In this document: piece after piece, positions 36,355 to 44,923 of the stretch | Position numbering within the stretch: the first letter of the stretch is position 1 | Layout of the letters: every line of letters begins with the position of its first letter | NCBI GenBank assembly: GCA_963745205.1 | Contig: CAVUWX010000022.1 | Location: forward strand, 124,001 to 188,000 | Direction of reading: 5' to 3' | Source: Hyphomicrobium_A sp963745205 | Lineage (GTDB): Bacteria > Pseudomonadota > Alphaproteobacteria > Rhizobiales > Hyphomicrobiaceae | DNA: 64,000 nucleotides | Translations under genes and position numbers: made by a program | The notes under the pieces: generated by a model | The model's database searches: none | The model's input: the letters and a program-made list of their open reading frames with translations, nothing else | What the model was told of the DNA's origin: nothing

Positions 36355-38838
36355 TCAGTTGGGATTGACACCAAGGCGGACATTATCCTGCGCGGTACGT
36401 GTGCGCGTCGGCGTGCGCGGCAGAGCGGCGGCGGCGGGAGCGCGAGCTGCGGGCGACAGCAAGTCGGGGCGCGGATGCGCTTTCGCTTCGGCCTCGAGAT
36501 CTATGAGCAGCGTCTCGAGCAGGGGGGCGGCGAGCTGGGCGGAGTGCAGATTGCGCGCCCACGGATCGCGTGCCGAGCCCGTTCCGACGACGACGACGTA
36601 GGAGTAGGCGGCGCCGTTGCCGAACTGCAGGCCGCCCGCGACCCAGGCGTCGACGGTGGCATCGGGATCAGTGGTCACCTGCGTCCCCGTCTTGGCGAAG
36701 TGCAGCCGCAAGCCGGGATGCCGGGACGCGCACCAGGCGCTCAGACTTTTGAGTGTCCCGGTCGGCTTGCCGCCGGTCTGGTAGCACAGCGGCGCCTGCA
36801 GCAGCGTCCGTAACAGAGGACGCCCTCCGCGGCGGATGAGCTTGTCCGGGACGATGCGCCCAGCGTCCGGCTGCGCCGCGGCGCTCGCGGCATCCGGGTT
36901 GGTGTAGTCGTAGGTCTTGATGAGCGACGGCGTCTTCACGGGAGAAGCGCCGCGCCCGATCAGGCTCGCCAGCACCACGCCGGCCGTGCGGTGCACACGG
37001 CGCGGGGAGGCGGCAACGAGCCCCAGTACCACCGCGGTCGAGGGCGGTGTCTGCGCGCCGGAACCATCCGGCGGTGGCATGGTGTAGCCGAGCTCGTCGA
37101 TGAGCTTCTTGACGCGCGCCTGACCGACTAGCGCCGTGCGGTTCATCAGTGGGTCGTTGAGCGAGCAGGCGAAGGTGACGATAGCCGTGCGTCCGCGCCG
37201 CTCGGTGCCGCGGCCGCAATCCTCCAGACCATTTGCCGGCGCCTGGGTATCGAGGTAAAGCGTCTGCGCAGTGTCGCGCATGGTGTTGGCGATGGCGATG
37301 GCAGCGATGATCTTGCCGGTGGAGGCAACCATGCGGCTTTCGCGGCTCGAGTCGTAGAAACCGGTGGCGGCGTCGCGCGCGAACGGCGAGCCGAAGTAGG
37401 ACGCCGTCTCGCCCTGCTCGTAGTAGCGCACGATCTCGCCTTCGGCGTTGGCGGCGACAACGATGACGTTGGGGCTCTTGCGTTCGGGCGATACCTTGGC
37501 CGGGTCGAGCGTGTAGCCCGGATCGATCTTGGAAGCGTATTGGGTGTCGAGTTCGGCGAGGCGCGTCTCCTCCTTCTTCCCGAAGGCGAGGTTCTCACCC
37601 GCCTCGAACGTGGTGGTTACGCCGCGCACGTGGTCGCGCCAGCCGAAGCCGTAGATCTGCTTCATCTCCTCGCGCACGCCGTAGCGCGCGCCCCGCATCA
37701 GCGCGTTGGCGCGAATGACCGGGTTTGCCTGCGCGCGCTGCGCCAAGGCCGGCTCATAGCGGTCCAGCGCCTGCTGCAGCTTGGGCTTGATCTTGGGATC
37801 GGGCGGGCCGCCGGCCATGGCGATCAAGTCGAACACCACCTGCTTCTGCTCGGCCTCGTCCGTGATGAGCTTCTCCGCGCACGAGCGGGCGCGCACCTCG
37901 GTCAAGTAGCGCCAGCGGTCGAGCCGCACCTCGTTCAAGCGCTCGCTGCCCTGGAGCAGGATGATGGGGCGGTTGACGGCGGAGGCGAGTACGAACTGCT
38001 CGGCGACGGAGAGGTCCTTTGCTTCCTTGCCGAAGACGATGCGGCTCGTCACCTCGATGCCGTGCAGAGGCGAGCCGCCGGTGCGCTGGGCGAGCCAAAG
38101 ATGGTCGGCTGCCCACTGCTTGAGTTTGGTGTCGCCGCCGCGCGTCAGCTCTCGGTAGATGACGGGCGCCAGCCACCATTCGCCGAATTTGCGCTTGAGC
38201 TTCTCCAGCGCGCTCTCATCCGCGTGTGGCGGCGTCTGGTAGATGACGCGGACGAACTGCATGGCGAGCGTCGAGCCGCCGATGCCCAAGACTGGCCGGT
38301 GGGCGAGGAACGAGCGGCGCAACGTGGAAAGCGGGATCTTGAGCACGCCGGCGAGATCGATGCCGAATGGGTTGATCAGGCCACCGAGGTTGCGATCCTC
38401 GAGATAGACGAGGCATTGCCAGTACTGCTGCGGCACCTCGCGCACCGGGATCGACTTGTGGTCGGGGTTCGCTACGTAGTCGCCAAGGTCGATCGCCTCG
38501 CCCGTGTAATTGATGTCGCGCAGGCTATCGAGGCGCGGGTCGAAGGTGCCGACGAAATTGCCGCGCGCGTCGTAAATAGCGGTGGCGAGCCAGCGTTCGG
38601 CGTCGTAGTTCAGCTTCTCGCCCAATGTGTAGTGGCCGACGAGCGCGCGCACGGGCGCGACGGCATAGACGAGGATCAGCGCAAAAAGGATGTAGAAAAG
38701 CGCCGCGCTGGCGATGTAGCGAAGCGGGCCCAGCCGAGGGTTGAAGGCAATGCGGTCGAGCGCGAGACGCAGAATGCGGAACGGCAGGAGCAGCAGCAGC
38801 TCAAGCGCGCGCGTCAGCACACGAATAACGGCTAGCAT
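36355..38838 (-). CDS. Bifunctional penicillin-binding protein, divergent class A
   Basis: 827 residues. N-terminal membrane helix (about 42-62), a GT51 transglycosylase domain with Glu147 in VYLEDRNLGG and GIGGSTLAMQFVR (about 186-197), and a transpeptidase domain with SxxK (STGK, about 505), SxN in CSLND (about 559) and KTGT in FAKTGTQ (about 716). The catalytic set is complete, but the region after the GT51 glutamate reads EDRNLGGLINP rather than EDxxFxxHxG, which marks a divergent subclass. A basic, low-complexity tail ends the protein. It would polymerise and cross-link peptidoglycan. Start ATG 38838 lacks a clear Shine-Dalgarno sequence. Confidence 0.88.
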   Translation of the reverse strand: MLAVIRVLTRALELLLLLPFRILRLALDRIAFNPRLGPLRYIASAALFYILFALILVYAVAPVRALVGHYTLGEKLNYDAERWLATAIYDARGNFVGTFDPRLDSLRDINYTGEAIDLGDYVANPDHKSIPVREVPQQYWQCLVYLEDRNLGGLINPFGIDLAGVLKIPLSTLRRSFLAHRPVLGIGGSTLAMQFVRVIYQTPPHADESALEKLKRKFGEWWLAPVIYRELTRGGDTKLKQWAADHLWLAQRTGGSPLHGIEVTSRIVFGKEAKDLSVAEQFVLASAVNRPIILLQGSERLNEVRLDRWRYLTEVRARSCAEKLITDEAEQKQVVFDLIAMAGGPPDPKIKPKLQQALDRYEPALAQRAQANPVIRANALMRGARYGVREEMKQIYGFGWRDHVRGVTTTFEAGENLAFGKKEETRLAELDTQYASKIDPGYTLDPAKVSPERKSPNVIVVAANAEGEIVRYYEQGETASYFGSPFARDAATGFYDSSRESRMVASTGKIIAAIAIANTMRDTAQTLYLDTQAPANGLEDCGRGTERRGRTAIVTFACSLNDPLMNRTALVGQARVKKLIDELGYTMPPPDGSGAQTPPSTAVVLGLVAASPRRVHRTAGVVLASLIGRGASPVKTPSLIKTYDYTNPDAASAAAQPDAGRIVPDKLIRRGGRPLLRTLLQAPLCYQTGGKPTGTLKSLSAWCASRHPGLRLHFAKTGTQVTTDPDATVDAWVAGGLQFGNGAAYSYVVVVGTGSARDPWARNLHSAQLAAPLLETLLIDLEAEAKAHPRPDLLSPAARAPAAAALPRTPTRTRTAQDNVRLGVNPN

Positions 38839-38964
38839 ATCGGCCGCGAAGGCTAGGAATGGCGGCGCCTGCGCGCCCGCATGCCCAATGCCCTAGTCAG
38901 CCTTTATGGCGGATTTGGCCCGGCGGCGCTCGCCCTTGAAGCGCCTACGATCCCCGCTCGTCCG

Positions 38965-39057
38965 TCACAGCGTGTGCAACAGGACGAACAACCCTACACC
39001 GATCGCCGGCCCCAGCAACGTAGCCAGGACCACCATCACAAACGACTTCGCAACCAT
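38965..39057 (-). CDS. 30-residue hydrophobic peptide, candidate small membrane protein
   Basis: A short frame starting MVAKSFVMVVL and ending FVLLHTL, nearly all one membrane helix with a lysine near the N-terminus and GP/G kinks in the middle. GGGGTG lies about seven bases before the ATG. It sits in the otherwise empty 555-base gap between the double ATPase gene and the second PBP, on the same strand as both. Small single-helix proteins like this are common and usually unannotated; coding status is uncertain. Confidence 0.45.
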   Translation of the reverse strand: MVAKSFVMVVLATLLGPAIGVGLFVLLHTL

Positions 39058-39394
39058 AACACACCCCGCACAAACGCCGCCCAATTGCGCTGCTTGGCAC
39101 CCCCTAAGAGCCAAACCGCCACCGCCGAAACCCCTCTAAAATTTCAGCGACAGGTGAATTTACATCAGAAAAAAGAAGTTGACACGCACTCTTCGCGACT
39201 GAACAGCAATTTAGGTTCGCGGGTGCGAAGCCGTATGAACTTGTCATGCGCGCTCATGCAAGTCCGCAGAGATGAAAATCCGAAATCGCCGAGTGCGTTA
39301 GCAGAAACTCTATAGGAGTTGGATGAGATCCGGCCGCTCGCGCGAGGCGCGCTCCTATTGCGGAAGCAACCTGTTAGCGAGTGGCGCGCCCGCA
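39058..39394. other. AT-richer intergenic region
   Basis: Distinctly AT-richer than the rest of the window, with TTGACA at 39179-39184 on the plus strand but no good -10 at the right spacing and no plus-strand gene downstream. A 30-codon minus-strand frame beginning MSAHDKFIRL (about 39258) has no support. Nothing else recognised. Confidence 0.3.
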
Positions 39395-42300
39395 TCACTT
39401 TCGGGTTGACGGCAGATCGAAAAGCTTGAGCTGGCGCTCGTCCTGTCCCTTGGTCTCGCGCGCCAGCTGCTCGATGCGGTCGAAGGGCACCTGCTCCGCC
39501 GTGATGAGCGAGCGCTGCGCCTTCATGGGGCGCACGAGGCCTTCCTGAACGAGGTGGAATTCGCCGACCGTCTGACCGGGTAACACGGCTGCCGGCTCGA
39601 GCCCGGACTCGCTCTGGAAGGCGGCCTTTAGCTTGCGTAGCGCCGTGTCCTCGCGCACACGGCCAATGAACCAGCTCGTGATCTGATCGCGGCTCTTGTA
39701 GTCGAGGTCGCCCGGCGACTGGGTCGCGAGCATCATGCCGAGGCCGGCCGAGCGGGCGCGCTTTAAAGGCTCTGTAGGGGCTCGGCGGTGGCGGGCTTGG
39801 CATTGGCGGGAATGTAGAGGTCGGCCTCGTCGAACATGACGACCGCCTGTAGCTCGTCGTTGGGGTTGCGCTGGCAGAACCGGAGAGCCTCGGAGAGGAA
39901 CTGCGAGACCCAGAACAGGATGTTCTCGTTGTCGCCGAGGAAGCCCGTGTAGATGATCGAGAGCCGCGTGCGGCCTTCGCGCGCGTAGCGGCCGAGGCCC
40001 AGCAGCGATTCCATGCGTAAGGACTTCGCCGCCCGCCTCGAACAGGGCCGAGTTGCGGTGACGCAAGCTGTCGAGCTGGGCGACGAGGTCGCGGCGCAGC
40101 TTGCCGGAGGGGTCCATGCGCTGGGTGAGGTCGGAAAGCTCCGGGTCCTCGTCCTCCAAGAGCGCGATGAGATCGGACAGCGTCACCTCGCGACTGTGGC
40201 GCGAGCCAAGAATGCGCAGCGCGACCGAGAGCGTGCCCGACTGCTTCTGGTGCGTTGCAGAGTTCTTGAGGTGCAGCATCTCGCCGAGCGCGGCGGCGGA
40301 AAGGTTGGCGAGGAGCTGTTGCTCGTGCTCGGGCAGCTCGTTGATGCCGTTGGGGAGCAGCGTGATGGAGATCGGGCGGCCCGAGGCGCGGCCCGGCGTG
40401 AAGACGGCGACGTCGATCGCGTCGGCGAGCTTCTCGCGCTCGCCGCGGCGCTCGGAGAACTCCTCGACGTTCTCGCGCCATACATCGGGGTTGGCGTAGC
40501 TGCACAGATCTCCCTTGCGATCGATGAGCACGGCGGGGATGCCGCGCAGGAGCAGCTGCTCGATGAGACACAGCGCTAGCGTCGTCTTGCCCGAGCCCGA
40601 GCCGCCGAGAACCGCCGCGTGACGCCGCAACACGTCCTTGTTCAAGGTCACGGCGCGCGAGGTGCCTGTAAGCTCGCGCCCGGCGACGATGCTGCCGGTA
40701 CCGCCACCGTTCTCGTCGAGGATGACGGACAGCGGCAGCTCGTCCTCTTCCAGCATGGCATCGGAGCTGCCGTTCGCATGAGCGGCGGCTTCGACGACCG
40801 CCGGCTCGTGGTGGGCGCCCTTGCCGTTCGCGCCATTCGCCTTGCGTCGCACGCCGCCCTTGCCGTCAGCAGCTTCGGTGGACACTGCGGCGGGCTTCGC
40901 GCCGTAGCCGAGCAGGTCGAGTCGCAGCAGTTGCGCAAGCGGCGACAGCTTCGACAACAGCTTGGCGCCGGCGAACCACTGCAACGAAGCCCGGGTCGTT
41001 GCGGTGATGGTTGAAGAACTCGCGCACCATCATCATGCGCTCCCACTCGGGGATCGGCACGAGGAACTGGCGGCCGCCGCCGTCGCGGAACTTGCGGAAC
41101 GCCTGCGCCGTCTGGTTCTTACGGTTGGGCGGGAAGTCGCGAAGCGCGCAGCATGAAGCAGCTCTTGCCGTCCATGGCGCCCAGGACCTTATCGAGCTGG
41201 CGCTTCAGGCCGCCGCCCTGCGTCGGCCGGTTGCACAGGAACACGCGCGCGTCTGCGGCGAGCCCGTTCTTGTGCTTCAGGCGCAGGTCGAGGACGGGGA
41301 TCTCCTCGTTGAGCTCGTGGCGCTGGGCGTTGAGCTCGATCGCGCCGGGCCACTCCTCGCGCGCGACGACGAGCGCGCCCGACAGGATGTCGAGCAGCTC
41401 GCGCTCATCCGAGGGGATCTCGGCTTCGGACGCGTTCTGGAAGCGCTCCCACATGTCGCGGTAGTCGACGACGGCGGGCGCCGCTGGCTCGTCGCCTGGA
41501 AAGCCTAGCCCCAAGGCGGCGGCGAGCCGCGAGATGAAGCCGCCGCGCTCCTCCTCGCCGTGCTCAGGCTCCTCCGTCGCCAAGCCGGTCTTGGAGCGCA
41601 GGCGTGTATAGGCGTGCTCGAGCAGGCGTCGCGTCGAGAGCCCGGCGAACTCCTCGTAGAACTGTGGGCCGAAGTAGGCTGCTGGATCGGAATATCCCGC
41701 GCCTCCGCCTGACGCGGCCATGTGCTGCAAGCGCTTGGCGATGATGAGTCGCGCTTCTTCTGGCGTGCGACTTTCGAGCAGCGCCACCGGGCCCGCCTTC
41801 TCGATGCGGTCGATGTAGGACTGGGCGAGGACGCCGCGCACCTGGCCGTAGAAGTCCTCCAGGCAGGAGATGATGAGAATGGCATTCGTCAGCCGGTTGG
41901 CGATCTGGATCAGGTCGCGCACCGCGCGCTGGAAGCGCTCCTCGGCGTCGTTGAAGAAGCGCAAATCCTCGACTTGGTCGACGCAGAAGACGAGCGCGGC
42001 GCGATCCACCGTCCACATCAGCGCGCCGAGCGCGGCGACGATCTCGAAGGAGCGGTCCTCGCCCGTGTTCGGGTCGAGCGCGGCGACGGCTTGATGCGCG
42101 AGCTCGGTCAGGGGGCGGCCGTAAAGATACTGGCGCACGCGCTGGTCGATGCGTGGGTCGCGGCGCTCGCAGATAAAGCAGCGCGCGCACGACGTTGATA
42201 TCGAGGCTTTGCGGCGGCATACTTGGGGCTGGAGACGATCTGGTCGGCGAGCTTCAGGACGAGGGCCGCGAGCTTGGCATCGTCGAGGGTCGCCTCGCGC

Positions 42301-42785
42301 AGCGCCTCGAGATCCTTCGCAGCGACGACGGCGGCGTCATCCATGAGCCGCGTGGTGAGGCGCGAAAGCGCGCTCTCGCCTGAGCGGTCCGGGTCGTACG
42401 GTTTCTCGAGCGAATGCACAAGCCGGCGCAGATAATAGTCGGCGTAGTTGGCGACGTCGGGCGTCATCTGTGCGTAGCCGAAATAAGCCGTACCGCTGCG
42501 ATGCGCCGTCGTCCTCAGCGCGCGCAACAGGTGCGTCTTGCCGGCGCCCGACTGGCCGTGAAACAGCAGGATACGGTCCTGCGTGCCGGCGCCGCGGCCC
42601 GAGGTAATGTTCGCTAGCAGGTCGGTGAACTTGCGCCGCGCCTTGGCGTGCACCTCGGCCACGTCGACGGGGTCGGCGCGCCAGATGTCGTCCTCCCAGG
42701 TGATGGAGTGCTCGAAAGCGGCGACCAGCTTGTCGGGGGCGGGCTCCGTGCGAGTGATCTGGGCGCTGGCCCCTTGCTGCTGCAT
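39395..42785 (-). pseudogene. Double P-loop ATPase (AAA/STAND-like + HerA/FtsK-like), six frameshifts
   Basis: Read through its frameshifts this is one gene of about 1128 codons. Module 1 (about 1-330) is an AAA/STAND-like ATPase: Walker A GQSGAGKTH, Walker B ALVFCVDQVEDL, sensor-like AILIISCLEDF. A middle section (DFPPNRKNQTAQAF, IPEWERMMMVREFF) leads to module 2 (about 560-1128), a HerA/FtsK-type ATPase: Walker A GGSGSGKTT, Walker B VVMFDEADLYIPA, then LATQSPGDLDYKSRDQ. Single-base insertions lie at about 42215, 42178, 41147, 40985 and 40018, and a deletion at about 39765; between them every segment is well conserved. It starts 20 bases after the 361-aa gene. Dead gene or assembly errors; cannot be told here. 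Confidence 0.7.
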
Positions 42786-42805
42786 CAATCGACGCCCTCG
42801 ACGTT

Positions 42806-43891
42806 CTAATCCTCGACTCGCACGAAATGCCAGACCGTGTTCTTGTAGAGAATCGCCGAGTCCTCGAACTCCTTGATGTCGCGTTTGTTCTTGAGGTCGG
42901 CGCTGGCCAGCACGAGCTGACCCGCCCGATGGGCGCCGGCCAGCATGTCCTTAAACTCGATCTCGGAGAGACCCCACTCAGGGTGCGACGTGCGAATCGC
43001 TTCCCAGACCTGAGAGATAAACGCCTTGCGATTGCCTGGCCAGCCCTCGGCATGGAAACGTGCCGCGCTGAGCACACCGGCCGAAAATTGCGCCAGACCA
43101 GGGCGCTGGGCCACTTTTGCTGAGGTCGGCACGGAGCGTTTCGGCGCGGGGACCTCTTGGCGGTCCTCGCTGGTGTAGGCGGCGAGGCGGCGCAGAAGTC
43201 CGAGTCGCAACACCTCGATTTCGGGGCGCGCGGCGCCCAAATGCTCGGCGCTGAGGGCAGCGATCAGGCGTGCGTCGGTGGAGACCTCACGCGGGCTCTG
43301 CAACAATTGGGCGGCGAGCTTGCGGCCGTCGTCGGCCGAGAGCGGGCCGGCTTTCTTAGGTATCTTGCCGGCTTCACTGGTCCGTTCGAGCGCTACAAGC
43401 GCGAGCGCCGTCCGCAGCTTTGAGGGCGACAGCGCCTCGCGCAGCGCAAGCCCAAACGCCTGTTGAACGATGAGCGCGCTCAAGCCTTCGGGCCGCGTTA
43501 GGGCCTTGCGGACGCCGGGCTTGCCCGCGTCGGCGCCGAGCGCCTTGGCGACGAGCCAGAGGTCGCGCTGCTCGCTCCAGGCGCGCGCGTGCGTCTCGTT
43601 CTCGCCGAGGAAGCGGGCGACCGCCGTCGCGCCCTCCTCGCTTGCGCGATAGCGGCCGCGGTGCTCGCGCAGCTGATGTCCATCAGCAAGTCGGACTAGC
43701 GCGGCGTCGGTGCGGTTGCGCCACTCGGCGGGCGAAAGCTTGTTTGCAAACAAGGGCCCGAGGTCGCGCACGAGCTGCGGTCGCGTGGCTCCGCCAGCGC
43801 AAGCGATGCGGGCAAGGAGAAGATCATCGAGACCGTCGCGGTCTGCGCGCGGCTGCGTCTGCGCGCGCGCCTGCCGGCGAAAGAGCGACAT
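42806..43891 (-). CDS. Partner of the double ATPase, winged-helix-like, unknown
   Basis: 361 residues, cytoplasmic. The N-terminal part (DDLLLARIACAGGATRPQLV ... DAALVRLADGHQLREHRGRYRASEEG, about 20-85) has the layout of a winged helix. The C-terminal part (FISQVWEAIRTSHPEWGLSEIEFKDML, then QLVLASADL and ILYKNTVWHFVRV, about 285-360) looks like a second one. In between is a helical, alanine-rich region. I do not recognise a named family. It is the first gene of a tight two-gene unit with the double ATPase (20-base gap). A DNA- or nucleoprotein-related role is a guess from the HerA-like partner. Confidence 0.6.
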   Translation of the reverse strand: MSLFRRQARAQTQPRADRDGLDDLLLARIACAGGATRPQLVRDLGPLFANKLSPAEWRNRTDAALVRLADGHQLREHRGRYRASEEGATAVARFLGENETHARAWSEQRDLWLVAKALGADAGKPGVRKALTRPEGLSALIVQQAFGLALREALSPSKLRTALALVALERTSEAGKIPKKAGPLSADDGRKLAAQLLQSPREVSTDARLIAALSAEHLGAARPEIEVLRLGLLRRLAAYTSEDRQEVPAPKRSVPTSAKVAQRPGLAQFSAGVLSAARFHAEGWPGNRKAFISQVWEAIRTSHPEWGLSEIEFKDMLAGAHRAGQLVLASADLKNKRDIKEFEDSAILYKNTVWHFVRVED

Positions 43892-44235
43892 GCAACGCGT
43901 CTCCTCATGCTCAAGACGAGTGAGCCGGACGCGCGAATCACCGGCCGCTTCTGGGGAAGTGTGGGTGAGTTGGCGATGACTTCCAAGAGGCGGTCACGAT
44001 TGAGGCACTTAACTCGCGACCGCACTAAGCCAAATCGGCACCGCGCCCGGCTTTCGCCGCAGGCGCGTCAAAATGGCGACACCATGTTGGTGGGATATCG
44101 GTGAACGGGGTTTCGCGGGATTCGCCTTCCCGCTTTCGGACGAGTTGTTGCAGCTCCTTAGCATTAACGGCGAGTTAACGGGTCTACGCGATGATCAATT
44201 GGTGTACCGCGCTTTTGCAAGCGGGAGTAGCTCGT
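43892..44235. other. Divergent intergenic region with CtrA-type box
   Basis: About 340 bases between the minus-strand ATPase unit and the plus-strand CAP-domain gene. The only clear element is the CtrA-like box at 44164-44179. Otherwise no gene recognised. Confidence 0.4.
44164..44179 (+). promoter_or_regulatory. CtrA-type binding site
   Basis: TTAA, seven bases (CGGCGAG), TTAAC: an exact match to the full CtrA consensus TTAA-N7-TTAAC. It lies 57 bases ahead of the CAP-domain lipoprotein start, where it would overlap the promoter -35 region. CtrA is the alphaproteobacterial cell-cycle response regulator. One site found by eye; binding untested. Confidence 0.65.
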
Positions 44236-44919
44236 ATGTACCGCGTCGCGATTTCTGCTGCCCTCGCCGTTCTCCTGGGCGCCTGCAGCCTTGGCTCAAC
44301 GTCGCTGAGCTCAGGCTTCGCGGATTCGCCCGACACCACCGCCTCGGTCAGATCTTCGCCGGCAGTCGAGAGCGTTGCGCTCGGCGGCGAGCCTTCGACG
44401 CAGCGCTCGGACGCGACGGAGTCGATCGCTCCGAAACGCGTCGCCAGCCTCGACGACAAGGCGCCGATGGGCTCCTTCGAGCGCGCGCCCGCGGGGGCGC
44501 TGGCCGATCGCGACTACTCCAAGACCGCGCTCGATCCCGAAAAAGCACGCGACCTCATCAACCAGTATCGCCATGACAAGGGCCTGAAGCCCCTGCAGCT
44601 CAACGCCGAGCTCACGGCGGCTGCGAAAGCGCATTCGCGTGATCTCGCCCAGTGGGACCGCATCTCTCACTACGGCTCCGACGGCTCCAATCCGTGGGAC
44701 CGCGTCAAGCGCACCGGGTACCACGCGCGGCTGGCGGCCGAGAACGTCGGCACGGGTCAGGTGGACTTCCAGGAAGTGCTGCGTGGGTGGAAAGAGAGCC
44801 CCGGGCACAACAAGAATCTGCTGCTAACCGATGCAACTCATATGGGTATCGCGCTGGTGCAGGATCCGAAGACCGAATTCAAGTCGTTTTGGACGCTGGT
44901 GATCGGCGCGTCGATGTAG
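44236..44919 (+). CDS. CAP (SCP/PR1) domain lipoprotein
   Basis: 227 residues. Lipoprotein signal with lipobox LGAC (Cys about residue 17), a disordered Ser/Thr-rich linker (about 20-105), then a CAP domain (about 110-227): LINQYRHDKGLKPL, HSRDLAQWDRISHYG, AENVGTG, WKESPGHNKNLL and FWTLVIGA. These are the CAP signature elements, including the His/Glu cavity residues. Bacterial CAP proteins are exported and of largely unknown activity. The ATG at 44236 follows GGGAG. A CtrA-type box just upstream suggests cell-cycle control. Confidence 0.9.
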   Translation: MYRVAISAALAVLLGACSLGSTSLSSGFADSPDTTASVRSSPAVESVALGGEPSTQRSDATESIAPKRVASLDDKAPMGSFERAPAGALADRDYSKTALDPEKARDLINQYRHDKGLKPLQLNAELTAAAKAHSRDLAQWDRISHYGSDGSNPWDRVKRTGYHARLAAENVGTGQVDFQEVLRGWKESPGHNKNLLLTDATHMGIALVQDPKTEFKSFWTLVIGASM

Positions 44920-44923
44920 GCGC

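Noticed and set aside
39179..39210. Possible plus-strand promoter with TTGACA
   Set aside because: No -10 hexamer at 16-18 bases and no gene on the plus strand downstream.
38881..39315. Possible 144-aa plus-strand gene in the gap before the double ATPase
   Set aside because: No ribosome site, low-complexity His/Gln/Arg content and no family match; the minus-strand 30-aa frame in the same gap is more gene-like.
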